Assembly (NCBI GenBank): GCA_947846985.1
Contig: CANTUZ010000008.1
Coordinates: 23,207,352 to 23,271,351, forward strand
Direction: 5' to 3'
Length of the DNA: 64,000 bases
DNA from: Fratercula arctica
Taxonomy: Eukaryota; Chordata; Aves; Charadriiformes; Alcidae
The notes under the pieces were generated by a model that saw only the letters and a program-made list of their open reading frames with translations, was not told the DNA's origin and searched no databases. Positions 44,166 through 58,277 of the stretch are shown in pieces. Numbering within the stretch: position 1 is the stretch's first letter; each line of letters starts with the position of its first letter. The position numbers and the translations under genes were made by a program.

Positions 44166-47100
44166 GAATCACCTCCCTTGACCTACTAAAGTATTTATTG
44201 TCTTTAGATACTTCAGTAAACATTTTTACTTTGTTTTACTTTTCAGTTTGAGTTTGCTTGTTTCTTATATCTATTATAGGACAAATAGTAAGGTCTTTTG
44301 ACAGTGTTTTTTACTGTAGAAACATAAATGTGACTTCAGTACTAAGATCATTTATCAATGTATGCTCATTATAGTAGCTTCAATGCCCTGTCTGCTCTTC
44401 TCTTGAACAGAGTATACAGGTGAAATATTGCTAGTCCTTAAATTGAACTTGTAATGGAAAGTGTTAAATAATTTATTTTTTTTTTAATGAGGCTTCTGTA
44501 AGAAATTCTAATACTTAATGAAATACTTAGGTATTACAAAACCATACTTGGCTAGGGATTGGTACTGTTCTTATCTATTTGACTTGCATTAAGGTTACTG
44601 ATGTAAGATTCATCAAAAAAACCCTCTCCCAAACCAGCCTCCAGCTCCACCTCCCACCTTGGTGCCAATATCCCATCACCCCGCTCTTCTGTGCTGTTAT
44701 TGTGGAAACTATTCTCAATACCAGTTGCCAATAAAAATTCAGCTTTTAAAAAATATAATCATGGTGTCACTGTTTAGAGGCAGTGAAGCAATAAAGTGAC
44801 TGACTCTTGACAATTCTTTGAGCTAAAGAACCAAAATTATGAAAATGAAACTAGAGAAAGCAAAGGCTAAAAAGTGGGGGTCTGGAACTGTTGTATTGGT
44901 TATTAAAACAAAAATCAAACAAAATTCTGTGGTCAACCACTTATCCTTATGAGAACACAGGTCCATTTCTGGACAATCCATACATTGCCTTGCTCCTTGT
45001 AGTACATAATCCTTTTAATAGAAATAATTGACTATTTAATTCCCGGTTATCTGTTTTTCCTAAAATAATTTTTTTTTTCTTAAGATGCTATACAAAGAAT
45101 TTTTTATTGATACCTATGAATTAAGTTGTCATCGTGAAGATATTCAGCTTTAGACTTCTTATGTCATCATTGTTTAAAGACATAAGGGTTTGTAAAAATT
45201 CAGAACAGTGTTGAGGGAAATTACTATACAGGCTTCTCAGATACAGTCGTTGGTCCTTCCAATAACATGGGCCTGGTTGTTTTTCCTGCAATTATCTGTT
45301 GAATGATTATTCATAGCAGGCAACTTACTTAACATTGGCAGTGTGCTTACTTCTGTCAGGTATGCCTATAGTGATAAGGTAGTAAAAACTGTGTGCTTTG
45401 TAATCCGCCATATGCACTATGAAAACATTTCTCTCAAGATCCTATTTTAGATACTGCCATGAAACCTACAAACCCATCCTTTTACTGAATATTTGATAAA
45501 TGAAGGAAGAATGAAACTGAGGCACCAGAAGTGCTGACTCTGAATTTACTGTTCCCTCAAAGCTCTCGGCGTGCTGCTTGACTGTGGTCCCCATCTGAAG
45601 GTTAGAAATATGTTTACTTCTCAGTTGGGAACTTCTTACCTGTAGTCAAACGTAGCATTCTGTGTGCTTGTACTGTAAGATCAGCAGTTGTTGCTGAAGT
45701 AGGAGGCACTTCATTTATAGCTAGTTTCGCTTTTTCAGCAGAAGTGATAGGGAAGTAATCACTTTCTAATGCGTTGATGACTAAGCCATCACTTGGAAGT
45801 GCTGTCTTGCATTATCCCAGCTTGCAGATCCGATATTCAAACAGATTTTAACAGCCTGGAAGCTGCTCTTCACAGACCACCAGAGTGGAAATTGACACAT
45901 TCCTGGTCGTTACCACATAAGTGGTAGTTTGATTTTTCTGAAAACATCTATTCATGAAGATTCACTTTGTAAAAAGATGTTCCCAGACTCAGTCGGCCAG
46001 ATTTCCAGTGAAAACTAACTCTTCCTTCTGAATACCCTGTGTTTAACTTGCCTGAGGGACAAAATTTAATCTAATCACACAAGAAAAAACTTTTGAGAAC
46101 TGTGAGAAATGTTATTGGAAATTCAGCAGCATAGTTTTTTAAGACAGGATAAATGTTAATGGTCAATTACTGTATGTGGCACTTCTAAGTCTGATGTCAT
46201 TCCTCTTGCCCTTTTTCTAGGAATTCTATGCAAATTTTCCATATGTACTTAATACTGAATATTTTTATATTATATCTTGTTGCTTATACAATAGACTTGT
46301 GTATCAGTAAGTTATAATCAGGTGTGAAGAGTTAAAAAAGGGTAGACTGATAGCTGACAATTTTCTTCTCTTTATATTTCAAATTTCATTTTGACTATTT
46401 TGGTTTTCGTTGTAACCCATTTCAGTGTTACCTTCTTTTACAAGGAAGAATAGTACAAGATCAATAGTGAATGTGCCTCTGACAGTCTGAAACAGGAACA
46501 GAATCTGTTTAGTAGTTGAAGATAGAGGTGGTTGCAATCTTAGTGTTCAAGCTCTATCAGGCCTAATGGAAGACTAATTTTCTGTTGAAACAGACAAACT
46601 ATGTGATGCCATATAACTAGAAATGACCCTCAGCAGTTAGCAGAAGTTATGTCAGAAAACCTAGTAGTACAATAATTAGTTAAGGGTTAGATGATAAAGT
46701 GACCAAAAGTAAGATTGAATGAAATGGCGGAGCAATAGATACACTCTTAGATATTTCAAGAACTGTACAGTTCACACAACTTTCTGTCACACTTATAGCA
46801 GGGAAATTCCTACAAAAATAGTCTGTAAGGTGCCTTCTCTATGAATAGTTAATAGATGAAGTGTTAAATGATGTTTTAGCACATATAGGATTACCTGTGG
46901 GCTTTGAAGGAACAAAACTTTCATCTATTGTGCCTTACCTAAATAGTGCATTGCAGGAAGCTCTTAATCAAATCTCAAGCAATGAGATGTTAGTCTATAA
47001 CTGCATGTTTGTTTTTTTGTGCTTCCATGTGATTTCTTCCCTTAAATTATTCTATAATAGTAGACATAACAAAGCTTCTTAGATTATTGCTTCTTAGATT

Positions 47101-50100
47101 ATGATCTCTGATGATCAGTGGCTACTGTAAAAAAAAATTAGAAAAGGAGGAGAAAAAAATTAACCACAGCATCTTGTCAGTTTGAATACAATGAAAAAAC
47201 AGATGTGCAGCATGAATGTCAGCTCTGTGTGATGAAAAATGATGGACGTGCAGCAGTGCAATGCTGTAGAGGGGGATAGAGTGCTCTGGGGTTGAGAAAC
47301 AGCAAGCAGGAGTTGCCAGTGTGCAAAAAGAGGGGAGAAAAGAAAGAGTTGAACTGCTCAATGATTAAAAGGTGCCAAAAAAAAAAAAAAAAATCTTGGG
47401 AGTTTTTAAATGTTAATGCTTAACAAAATGTCAGAAAATTTTCGACACCAGAATGTATTCTCTTATGAGCTTTCCTGGAGAAAGCTATTTGGATATTTTT
47501 CTCATAATTTTAATATTCAGAGTTGCGGATTTCTTCCCCTTAGTGAATAGTCTATACAGGGAAATGTGATCTGAAACTGTTCATGAATTTAGGTCAAATT
47601 CAAACAGGAAATAGTTTCCGATGTAGGATTTTAAATGAATACTGATATCTTAAGTAGGCCAAGTCTTAAAGCAATCATCCAATATATTTGAGTGAGCAAG
47701 AATCAGTTCCTTGCAGTGCCTTAGTACATGTAAATTCCTGCTTTTTAGGACAATTATTGTGCAGACTATTCTGTGGGGTTTTCTTGCTTCAAGTCCTGTC
47801 TGTTAACTCACAACTTCATGTGAATATTCATGCAGGAATAGGAACTAAAATGTAGGTAGTCTACTTCCAGTGACAGTTCAGGCTATGATGAATGGATAAA
47901 ACTTTTTGCTATCCTAAGGACAGGACACTGGTTAGTTTGTGGGGTTATTCCTAGGCTCCCTTTGACTTAATGTATTTTTGAATTATTCTAAGTACATCTG
48001 TTCCTTGCCTCTCGGTAGTATTTTTTAATTCTTTATGGAGCTGAGAATCCCATAAACCTGAGGAGATGAGAGGAAGAGGGTGAATCAACAGCCTGTTTAT
48101 TGGTATAGCCAGCAAAGGGCCTTTGGACCTTTGAAGTTTGTGAATAATCGCCCCTTACACATTTTGGCCTGCTTTAAGTTGTGTGTAAGTCAATGATTGT
48201 ATATATAATTTGGTGAATATATGACAGTCTATATTAATTTATTATTTTGTACATAGGGTTTAGCATTTTTTGTGAACTGACTTCCTCTGTTTCATAATTA
48301 CGAGCTGACCATAGGAGAGGCACTGGTCTTCATTTGCAGCATCTTTAAAGACACTAATTATACAAACACAAACCAAATGTTTCAAGGGACTGGGTGAATA
48401 CAATACAGGAAAAGATGTGATGTGCTTGTGAGGAGCACCCTTGTCTCCTGGCTTTGCCTGTATTGTGTATACGCATATGTTAGATTTTGGGGGTTTTTTT
48501 AGTGACTGTTAGAAATATGAAGGAATTCCTTTAACCTCCCATTTGTCATGATTTATTCCCGAGCTTACATTTAGACTGATGACTCTGACTGAAAAGTAAG
48601 CAAACGGGATAATCAGTTTATAATGGGAGAACAGTAATTTTCCACAGCATACTATTAATTATTTTGAAGCTTTATTGTTTTGTGTTATATAATGAATCAC
48701 AGAGTAATCAAAACTGGTTTGCAGATGTATACTCTCTAAATTCTACAAATGCATTTAGAACACAGTACATGCTGTTCCCTTTAAGTACACTCATAAAGAT
48801 ATAAAATAGAATTTAATTTTCCTCATGTGTTTTTTGAACCATCTTGCCCTATTGGTTGCACTATGTAAGGGTCTTTTATCTAGTCTGGCTAATACTCTTT
48901 TGACTTCCAGACAGGTATTAATTGGTTCACTGAAAAATAAACTCAGAACTAACTAATACTTTTGAAGCAGGACAGTTCAGAAAGACTAACAGAGAATAGT
49001 TTGTATGCATTTACTCATTAAGGCTTTCTGTTTTCACTTCATGAGGAAAAGATGAGGCTATAAATAATTAAAACAAGACTACATAGAATGGCTGTGGAAA
49101 CAGATATTTATATTACAAATATATTCTGCCTTTTGTACAGAAGACCAATTAATACACAAAATATGTTGATGTCTTTTTGAAAGTTTGGATGTAAAATATA
49201 GTTTATTCACATTAATTGTACTTACGTACTCACTTCCAATCAATATTCATCTGGTCAAATTTTACTAATAGAATTTACTAACAGAAATCTCCACTAAAGA
49301 GTTGTAAACTTCAAATTCTGGTCTTCAGCATAGATCATTTCAGTCTTCAACTATAACTGAACCTTAATTCAGTTACACAACTAGGCTCATATATTGGTTA
49401 ACTGGAGTGATGAAAAAAACAGAGCAAACTACTTTTTGAGCTCCAGGTGAAGCTGAGGGCACATAGCACTGAAAATGTTATAAATGGCAAGATACTGGCA
49501 ACAAATATGCATTTAAAACAAAGGTGTCTGCAAATGGTCTGTAGATTAATAAACTGCTGGGAGGAAAAAGTATTGATAAATTGATCTAGTACTAATCAGT
49601 AAAGATGTTTATACAGCTAGGAGTACCGCTGGACTTTTAATCTCTATTATTTATAGCCACAGCAGAGATTTGTCTCCCAAATACCTTCTAGGCTAGCTTT
49701 TAATTTGTCAGGTGATTGAACAAAATTACTGCTTTGCATGTTGACTTAGCCATCTCCTTGCCCCTTAATCAGGATGCTGTAGAGGAGAAAAAAAACACTG
49801 CTTTTTGGGGAAATAAATTTCCCTTCTATAAAAATTGTATCACACATCAGTTTGTTCTTTTCCCCTTCACACCTCAGTATTTAGGCTTGTGACCAAGTGA
49901 GGATTATGCGATCAGACTTTGGTACTGAACCAGTTCCTTGTTTTGGCTCTCTCCAGCGTAACTTCTTCAGTATTGGAAGCAAAACAGAGGTGTAGAAGTG
50001 AGGCTAGTGCAGAGCAAGGAGCCTTGCAGATATTGAATGTGCAGGTTGCACATTGATTTAAAATGGATGCCAGGTTTTGGATGCTATGCTGTTGATGCTA

Positions 50101-51724
50101 GGAATGTGGTTTGACTTGAGGAGGGACTAAAATTTTGAGTATTTATATGGGTTACAAAAAGCAGATATGTAAACAGGTTGTCCTGAATAATTCTATATAC
50201 AGCATTATGCATAATTGAATGGTAGAAAAACTCAATGTTTTTAATAAATATCTATGTTTACAAGGGGCATTTCTGCTTTTAGAGAAATACCCAGGGACAT
50301 GAAGTATGTCTTTATTTCATTATCCACAAATTACACATATAATAAGAAATAAAAACTATGATATTGCTCCTGAAGCCTATTTTATAATGCAACTCGTCAG
50401 GGTGACATAGCATCATCTTGGTGATTTTTCTGAGCATCTTCTGTCCATAAGATGGTATACAAAGCTTTAAAGAATGTGATGGATGAATTTACAGAGCCTC
50501 TCAGAGTCAAATGATATTGTCACAGTTGACCTAGGTCTCAAAGAAACTGAATGCAGTAGTCAGGTTTTTTTGTGATAGATGAGATGTTTGGGTGATTACA
50601 TCTTCTCCAGGAGAAGAAAAAAAACACCTGATGGACATGAAACTTTCACTCCCTTTTTCTATTCCAGTCAGAGCTATACCTCATACTGGGCACAAATTTC
50701 CATCTTACCTTATCCAAATAGCCTTTTCCTATCAAGGAGTATTTTTGTTCCGAATTAAAGTCAGATTACCACTTTTACTTATTTTCAGTGATACATCAAG
50801 AGATCTATTTACTGTAGGAAAATACTGGGTAAAACTGGCTTTGTGCAGCTTTCCATTGCAAGCGATGCTAGAAAATTGTCATGAAAGAAAATAACTTCTG
50901 TAAGCACAACCATTAGCAGATATCTTCAGTTACTTCCCTCAGAGTTTTGTAGTACCGTATGGTTTCATTGAAGTTCACTGTTTGTACCAAACCAGCTATT
51001 TTTCATGAAAAATAAGTGTCCCTGTTTTCCTTCCTTCCTCCAACAGGGAAGAAAGGCAAATCTGAGTAACCTTCTGATGTCAGTATAGTCAGCCCTAAGG
51101 TAAATATTCAGGCAGTTTCTTGAGAGCCTTCATCTAATCTATTTGCAAAACTGCCAGATAAACAGTTACTTGATAGTGTGTCGCCTAATGTAATATTCAC
51201 ACTTGCACATTCAGTTAACAGCTCCTACTTCTGCTCTTTGTATGAAAAGAAGGTAGCAAATAGAGGTCACTTCCTTGGTTTTTTTTTATTACGTAATGAA
51301 ACAGTAATTAAAACATCTTTTGATAGCTTTTTCCATATTTTGGGCTGTATTCTTAATTTCCTTGAAATAGCTTGAAAGTGCTTTCTTATAGTACTTGTAA
51401 AAAAAAGAAAAGATTGTTTATCCTTAAATACATATTTTATTATTACAGTAATGGTAGAGCAACAATTTTTTATTAAATTACTGAACTATATTAAGTTAGT
51501 AATAAGTGGAAAAACCAACACTACTATCTGTGTTTCCAATCTGTGAGAATTTAAGCATAAAGGTGCTGCATTGATGACTCCATATGCACTCGTGCAAGTG
51601 AAACATATCCTTCTGTTCTTTTTAAAAATAAAATATGGGTTGAAAATGAATTACCGCATAGAGTCTTTGAATTTATGGATATTAAGACCTGAATTAAAAA
51701 TTCATGTTAAAGATGTCCTTGCTT
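44166..51724. other. AT-rich unique sequence
   Basis: 7.6 kb with no gene, repeat family or RNA gene recognised. Short homopolymer A runs (for example 47378-47393). The small open frames (46861-47082, 50592-50894) have no supporting motif. It looks like intron or intergenic DNA. Confidence 0.5.
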
Positions 51725-51802
51725 ACTGCAGGGGGATTGGACTAGATGACCTATAAAGGTCCCTTCCAACCCAACACATTCAATGATTCTATGATTCTAT
51801 GA
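51725..51802 (+). mobile_element. CR1 3' tip, plus strand
   Basis: 78 bp of the most 3' CR1 sequence (ggattggactagatgacc; ggtcccttccaaccc) ending in two attctatg units. A very short 5'-truncated insertion. Confidence 0.9.
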
Positions 51803-52119
51803 ATTGCATGGGTTATTTATTGTATAAGAATATTTCTAAGGATCTGTGTAGTTCTTGTTTAAACCAATGCAACATCCAGTCTTTGTTGAAAGGTGGGGTG
51901 CTGTCTTTGCTCACTTACTACTAGTTTAATAAAGAGACATAGATTAAGAGTGAGGTAGCATGGGAAATGGGCCATTAACTGCAATAAAGTGCCAGTAATG
52001 TAAGGAGACATATTAGTAATGACAATGGCAATGTCATTGATCATGAAAACCACAACTTCTATACTTCTATGCTTCTAGGAAGTTCACTGTGTGTTTTTTC
52101 CTTCCACCCTGCTCGCTGC

Positions 52120-52158
52120 ACCCACTCCCCCCCCTCCCCCCCCCCACCGCCCCCCACT
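52120..52158. repeat. C-rich low-complexity stretch
   Basis: Runs of up to about ten C interrupted by T or A. Confidence 0.9.
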
Positions 52159-53211
52159 GCGGAATTGCTGTTAATTGCCCTTTCTCTGGTCTCCATTTAC
52201 AGCTTTATTTTTCACTACTTTCTATGACCATGTTATTTTATTGGAAATTGACACAAAATAACTAAACCTAAAATACAATAAAAATATCAGCAACTGCAGT
52301 GAATCATCTGGCATGTACTGCAAGGATATTGTCCACAGGCAATATTAAATCCATTAATAGAAAGTTTTCCTGAGGTGTAAAATCATTAATGGTTTACAGA
52401 TATAAACCTCAAGAATTCTGTGTAGAGTCAATTAACGTTTAGATGGAATATAAATTGCTGCACAACTGGAACTTCACAGCAATCTATTTTGTAGATGGGT
52501 ATCTGATGGAGACGGACGGCACAAAGTCTGTGCAGCAGATAAATCCACAGTTAAAGGTGAATTCTGCTCACAGAACAGTATTCTCTAAATCATAGCTTAA
52601 ACCCTTGCTCTTTGTGTTAAGAGAAAGTATCCACATATCACCTATTTATGGCCCATGTTGCTCTTCTATGAGGGGAATTGCAGTAGCAGAATACAAATTA
52701 ATGAAAGCTTCCATTGCAAAGGATTACATACTAAATGGCAGTTTGTGCTATTTATTACTGTGTTTATCGTTAATGTTTAACTTCAAAAAATATTCAGTTA
52801 TTTATATACTAGCATTTCATTAGTGAAAAAGGAATCTCTAGTTATAGGAAACTGTTGCTAGGAATATTATGGCTACATTTTTTGAAATGCTTCCAAAATC
52901 AGTGCTGAAGTTTTTCTTGCTGAGATCCAAGTGAAGAGGGCTGTATGCTGTTGGGCTGAGCATTGCCACAATGCTGTGGAGCAATATTTGGGAGGGAGCA
53001 ATGCCAAAAATGAGGTGAATATCTTAAACCAAAACGGCTTGGTTAACAATCTATAGTGAATTTACAATAAGCTTGATGCCCATCTGGAAGATGCAAGGGT
53101 TTCCCAGAGCTTGTTATTTCACCATTTCTCACAACTTTGAAGTAAACCTTGAAACAGTGAGCCTTAATGCAGTTTGAGGTAATCTTGCTGTGTGAGAAAT
53201 AAAGATTAAAA

Positions 53212-53245
53212 GGTTGGATTATCATCCAGGTTGGATTATCATCCA
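53212..53245. repeat. 17-bp tandem duplication
   Basis: Two perfect copies of ggttggattatcatcca in tandem. Confidence 0.95.
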
Positions 53246-53266
53246 AATTACTTGAGAACAACACAG

Positions 53267-53573
53267 AAGTCTTCCTTTCAGCTGCAACCCAGGGAGCGAT
53301 TGTGTTCTTATTGGACTTTGGGAAGATGGCAAAGCAAACAGTTCAATGGTAGTAACTCCTTATCTGTTCTTGACAATACATGGGTGAACACTTCTTCATT
53401 CATATTCCTTTAGAGCTTTTCCTTACCTCAGCTATTGCCTTAGCCTGACCTTCTTGCTGCAGGTATTCAGGGTGACTGATCCTTTCTGCGCCTGTTACTG
53501 GTCTCCAGTAGTCTTCGTCCAGAAATCTTCCTTTCAGCTGCAACCCGGGGAGCGATTATGTTCTTATTGGACT
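53267..53573. repeat. Spaced duplication of a ~53-bp segment
   Basis: A segment with tcttcctttcagctgcaacc and gttcttattggac occurs at about 53267-53319 and again at about 53521-53573 with two or three differences. The units are ~250 bp apart and direct. The sequence between them is not duplicated. I do not recognise the family. Confidence 0.85.
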
Positions 53574-54997
53574 ATTCTACAAAAAACCCCCAAAACCCAA
53601 TGGTGGCAAGTATCTGCAGAGTTCTTAATGAGTTTTTTTCTAATGGACAAAATTCAAGATATACCATTTCATACAGGGTAAGCATTGTAATTGTTTTGCC
53701 ACTGCAGCCAGTCTGTGTATTCTTGGATTAATTATTTTTTATTGAAAAAGGATACATTAAGTAATTGCAATAGATTTTCACTACAATAAATATTTATTTG
53801 GCAAAAATCTATGCATTTTAATTTTTGCTGCTACAGCTTTCTCATATGTTGTGTATGCAGACACATGCTTTGGCCTAGTATGGAGGAATATGAGGGAACA
53901 AAACACATTTTTTCATTGGAGCATCCTTTCTGCTTCATCATGCTTTAATGCCTCTACCTTGGTTGTTCCTTCCTGTCAGGCCAATTGCTTTTCACTTCCA
54001 ATAGGACTTTTCTCAAGTTCTTTGTAACTGTTCTCTGACTTCATTTCATGTTCAAAATATCTTTAAAGTATAATTAGAAAATATCTCATGCTTCTGCTTA
54101 GTGTGCCAGTTCAGAGCACTTTTCAGTGCAGTCCTACAATGTTTAGATTGAATTGTTTGCTTGAACAGTTGTAAGAATGAGCTTGTGATGACCACAGTAT
54201 TTTGTGCTCATACTGTTCATCAATCCTAACAACATTTTCTATTCAAGTCCTAATATCTGCCTTGCCTCAAGTGCCAAAATTTGATCACTTGTCAAAGTGC
54301 TAACTGGTTAGGATTACTTTTCTTCAAAGCTAAGTGAAAATGGAGATTCATTTATTTCCTTGAGTGTTTGCACCAGTGCCAGTTACAGCTATGGCTTGAG
54401 TGTGGGTTTTTTTGGCAATGGGATTGTTAATGTCCTGTGGCCCCTGAGGTGCTGGTAGGACTCTGATGCCCAGCTGTCCAGGAAGCTCTGGAATGTGCAT
54501 GCAATGAGCTGTATCTCCTGGAGCAGCAAAACAGGATGTTAATGCTGTATCATCTTTGTTCTGATGTATAAATGACAAACTGTGAAAGTTGAGGGGCCAT
54601 AATATAAATGCTTCTTTCAGTATGAAAAGTAAATGAATATTATTATATGGGTGTATTACAGTGATACATAGTGGTAACTGAATTGATGGTATGTACAGTG
54701 AGGATGCTTCCTTGGGTTTTAAGCAAGATTAAGCTACAGATGTTTAAAACAACTAATTAAGGATATAAATTATAGCACCACTTAGTAATAATCTACTTTT
54801 CCCTGGTAGAACTCATTACCTGCCTTAAACACTTTTGTTTTACTGAGAAGACAGGTAGCAAATTTATCCATGAAATAGGTGTTCATCTTAGATATCTTCT
54901 TATGCTTCAAATCAAGTAACAGTCTTCTCCTTTTTTCTTACAGAAGGGAAGCACTGTGTGTTGGTTAAGGCAAAAGAATGTGAGATGATATCCTTGT

Positions 54998-55047
54998 TCT
55001 TTGGGTTTTGAAGGAACTCTTTGGGTTTTGAAGGAACTCTTTGGGTT
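54998..55047. repeat. 20-bp tandem duplication (2.5 copies)
   Basis: tctttgggttttgaaggaac is repeated twice, followed by a half unit. Confidence 0.95.
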
Positions 55048-56376
55048 GTCTGTCTATGGAGGCAGTCACATTGCTCAGTTCTGTGGGGTCAGCTGCAATG
55101 TTTGAAAGGAAAGGGTGATTCAACTGGTACGCTGCTGGAAGAAGTCTCAGAAAACTGTTGTGGGTCAGTAACGCAATTCATGTCTTCATTTGCGTTTGAA
55201 TGCACAAGGAAGTACGGTACTGCTCGGGAGACTGTTTTCTGTCCTAAGCTGAAGCCGGGTCTATATCTGCATGCTGGCATTACTAGAATAGTTGGCAACT
55301 TGGAAGAGGAGAGAAAACCCTAGGCTTTTCATCTCCATGCCTTCCAAGAGGCAAAATGTGATGATCTCTGGGAGATTTCTCTGTCTCTGAGTAATATGAG
55401 ATCCATTAGCAAGTATCTTAGTCTTATAGGAGTGGGAAGGCATTTCTAGGACCAAGTATACAAAGTTCCAGCCAAAGCTATTGCTGAGTGTCTCTAATCA
55501 AGGACAGTAGTGCACCAAGAACATGTTGCAGGTTGTGTCCAGTGCTAAACCTCACTGGTGTGAGATTTCTCCTGAACTTGAAATCTGTCCTCTGCAAGTG
55601 ACTGGTCTACAGAAATGCAGAGTTTAAGGTTTTATGAGCAGAGTGGGAAAAGCAGTTACTTCAAGTATTCAAGTGAATAATTAAAAGGATCTTGTCACTT
55701 GATATACCTGCAGACAACTGTCTTAATACCTAGATCTGTGAATTTCTTCACAGAGAGCTCTTTACTTCCAATCTTAACTTTCTAATTTGATATTCCTGCC
55801 CCCTTTCTCCAAATCAATGTTTTCGTCTCCTTCCAAAAGGAGTCTGTAGGCAGTGTTCTGTGTGTTGTCTTCAGTGTCCAATGTGCCAAACCCCAGGGAA
55901 GAACAGATTCTTTTAGTATCAGCTGTTGCAGCATTTGTCAGTACTTCACTATGGACAGTTGGTGTGAAAGAACCAGATTATGGGGAAATCTTGGGTTTTA
56001 GATTATGTACTTTATGCTGTCAGTATGTATTTGGTGTTTTGCAATAACTGGTAGAAGTAGGTGAACAAAAGTGAGTGAATTATTCCATGAACCATGGGAA
56101 TATACCTTAATCAATTTATTTTTAATGCTTTATAAATTAAATGCAAGGGAAACATAACACTTATGGTAGAGGAATGGTGACTGATTTGGTTTTGTTTAGT
56201 ACTTTATACTAGAAACATACAATAAATATTATGGATTGCAGTAAACCAATTTAATTTCTATATGAGTTTCAGACTTCTCATGCAGATGTTTAATGAAGTG
56301 AGTTCCCCACTGACTTTGCACTACCACTTTGAGTAATTTTCCTAACTTGCAGTGTTATGTACAATCTCTCCAAAGT

Positions 56377-56409
56377 AAAAAAAAAAAAAAAGGGGGGGGG
56401 GGGGGGGGG
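56377..56409 (+). repeat. Poly-A followed by poly-G
   Basis: Fifteen A run directly into eighteen G. The G run could form a G-quadruplex and is also a common place for sequencing error. Confidence 0.9.
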
Positions 56410-56570
56410 AGCTGTCTTATTTTGAGTTTTTCCTGTGTAGTATTCTGAGGAAATAATAATTTTAATTCATACAAGCACATTCATAATAGTGTGGTGAGGG
56501 ACAAACCTGAAAATTAACATTAGGACTATTATTGATGTGAAAACATGCTGCTTGAAAAGTTTTCAGTATT

Positions 56571-56660
56571 AAAAAAACCCAACCAAACAACCCCCCAAAA
56601 AACCCAACAACAAAACCCAAACAAAACAAAATACAAAACCACCAACTAAAACTCAAACAA
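56571..56660. repeat. A/C-rich low-complexity tract
   Basis: Runs of A broken by short C runs over about 90 bp, similar to tracts at 651, 956, 25772, 40298, 41338, 42405 and 59537. Confidence 0.9.
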
Positions 56661-57095
56661 ATGTATTCTTAAACTACAGTTGAATTTTTGTGGGGTAATA
56701 ATCCCTTTCTTTCAGAATATTTTAATTGTCCATTTTTACTTTATACATTTTCACTCAAGATTTCACATTAAGGAGCAGAAGTAAATTCCAGAATTTTATA
56801 ATCCAAAGAAAGTATGTAAGTAGCTGTTAATGTAACTAACCACTCTTAATATTTTGCAATACTGTTAGTAATATAATACATAAAATCATTTGTGGAGTTC
56901 ATGCTAAGAGGGGAAAATAGTAATTCCAATAAAACTGGAGTGAAGGGACAACAGACCATCTGTAAGACCAAATAAACCAGGACTACTTCTTATAGTAGTG
57001 ATACTTGCACATAGTTGGCTGGTGGACTGTGGGCAGAATTTGTGGGGTTGGACCGTGCAGGCAGTCAGAGATACTGCTTGCATGTGTAGTTGCAG

Positions 57096-57817
57096 TGCTG
57101 TGGTTTTGACCGAATTGGCCAATGGCTGGTGACAGATGCTCTCCCCCCACCTCTCACACACAGAGAGGACGAGGACAGATAAAGAGATCTACAAGTTTAG
57201 AAGAAACTCAACTACTTTAATGAAATATTGATAATAAAATAAAAAGGAAATAATGAAATAGATACAGTATATACAAAACTGTATTAAGGTCCCAGGATGA
57301 TGTCACTGGCAGGCACTGGGGAAGTCCCAGACTGGACTCAGCGACAGATGGGAACTGGATTCCAGAGCTGGAGTCAGGAACACACGGATCGGGATCAAAG
57401 GCAGATGAAAAGAAAGGGTCCTCCTCAGATGTTGGCCATTGAAGAAAAAGAGACTGACCTTTTGATCCCTCAGCTTTTGGGGCAGATGGGATGGAATACC
57501 CCTGTTGGTCAATTTTGGGTCACCTGTCCTGTCCACTTCTCCCTGCAGGTGGGACCTCTCTACGCTTTTCCACTTCTGACCCTCCAACGGGGCAAATAAT
57601 GAAATTAGGTGACCTTGGTTGTTATAGCAATAAGTATAAGCAAGAGCTTCTCTGCATACCATTCCTTGGCACAAACTGTAAACACTGCTTTTATCACTCT
57701 GAGAATGAACTGGTTTTGGCACAACATGCTGTTAATTTCAGAGAGTTATAAGAGGCCTAGCTAAGAAGTAAAATTACTGGACAGAAAGTTGGTTCTGTTT
57801 TACCTCAAACCAGGACA
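57096..57817 (-). mobile_element. Solo LTR (722 bp), minus strand, TSD tgcag
   Basis: Second copy of the LTR at 40480-41231. In sense orientation it starts tgtcctggtttgaggtaaaa and ends aaaccacagca. Flanks are a perfect 5-bp duplication tgcag (57091-57095 and 57818-57822). It lacks internal viral sequence. It probably belongs to the ERV-L/class III group by its duplication size and tgtcctgg start. Confidence 0.9.
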
Positions 57818-57822
57818 TGCAG

Positions 57823-58212
57823 AGAGGGTGGGAGGAGGTGAGCTTCTGTTATGGATGTAACCCATCAGCATCTGGAGATGCTGCCTTTGGCCTGGGGAGG
57901 GTGGTCCCTGTTGCTTGGCCTTTGTGGTGCGTGGACCATCCCGAGTAAAATGATGCTCTGGTTGAGCTTTTAGGAGCTTTATTAATTCAAATGGTCAAGA
58001 CCTATGCTATAAAAAAGATTGAAAAATTGCTGAAGATTACAACTTGAACTTTGGGCTTTCCTAGTAGTTTATGTTTATAGATATTTTCTTCAAAGCTTTT
58101 TTCTACTGCTTAAAGTAGCTTTCACTGTGCAAATACTTTATTACTATTTATTGCTTACATAATGGCTTTATGTTAAGCATTTGCTGCAGTTTTCCTGTCA
58201 ACCCTGTTTCAT
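57823..58212. other. Unique sequence
   Basis: Nothing recognised between the solo LTR and a CR1 tip. Confidence 0.55.
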
Positions 58213-58277
58213 TGTTGGGGTTGGACTAGATGACCTTTAAAGGTCCCTTCCAACCTAAGCTATTCTATGATTCTATG
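58213..58277 (+). mobile_element. CR1 3' tip, plus strand
   Basis: 65 bp: ggggttggactagatgacc, ggtcccttccaacctaagc, then attctatgattctatg. A minimal 5'-truncated CR1 insertion. Confidence 0.9.

Larger units (their letters stand above)
51803..57090. other. AT-rich unique sequence with small duplications
   Basis: No gene recognised. It contains a C-rich stretch (52120-52158), two tandem duplications (53212-53245 and 54998-55047), a ~53-bp spaced duplication (53267 and 53521), and a poly-A/poly-G run (56377-56409). Confidence 0.55.

Noticed and set aside
46861..47082. 73-residue plus frame in the AT-rich region
   Set aside because: No splice signals, family motif or supporting context; within chance expectation for this length.
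55021..55323. 100-residue plus frame
   Set aside because: It begins in a 20-bp tandem duplication and uses no recognisable domain; it is likely chance.
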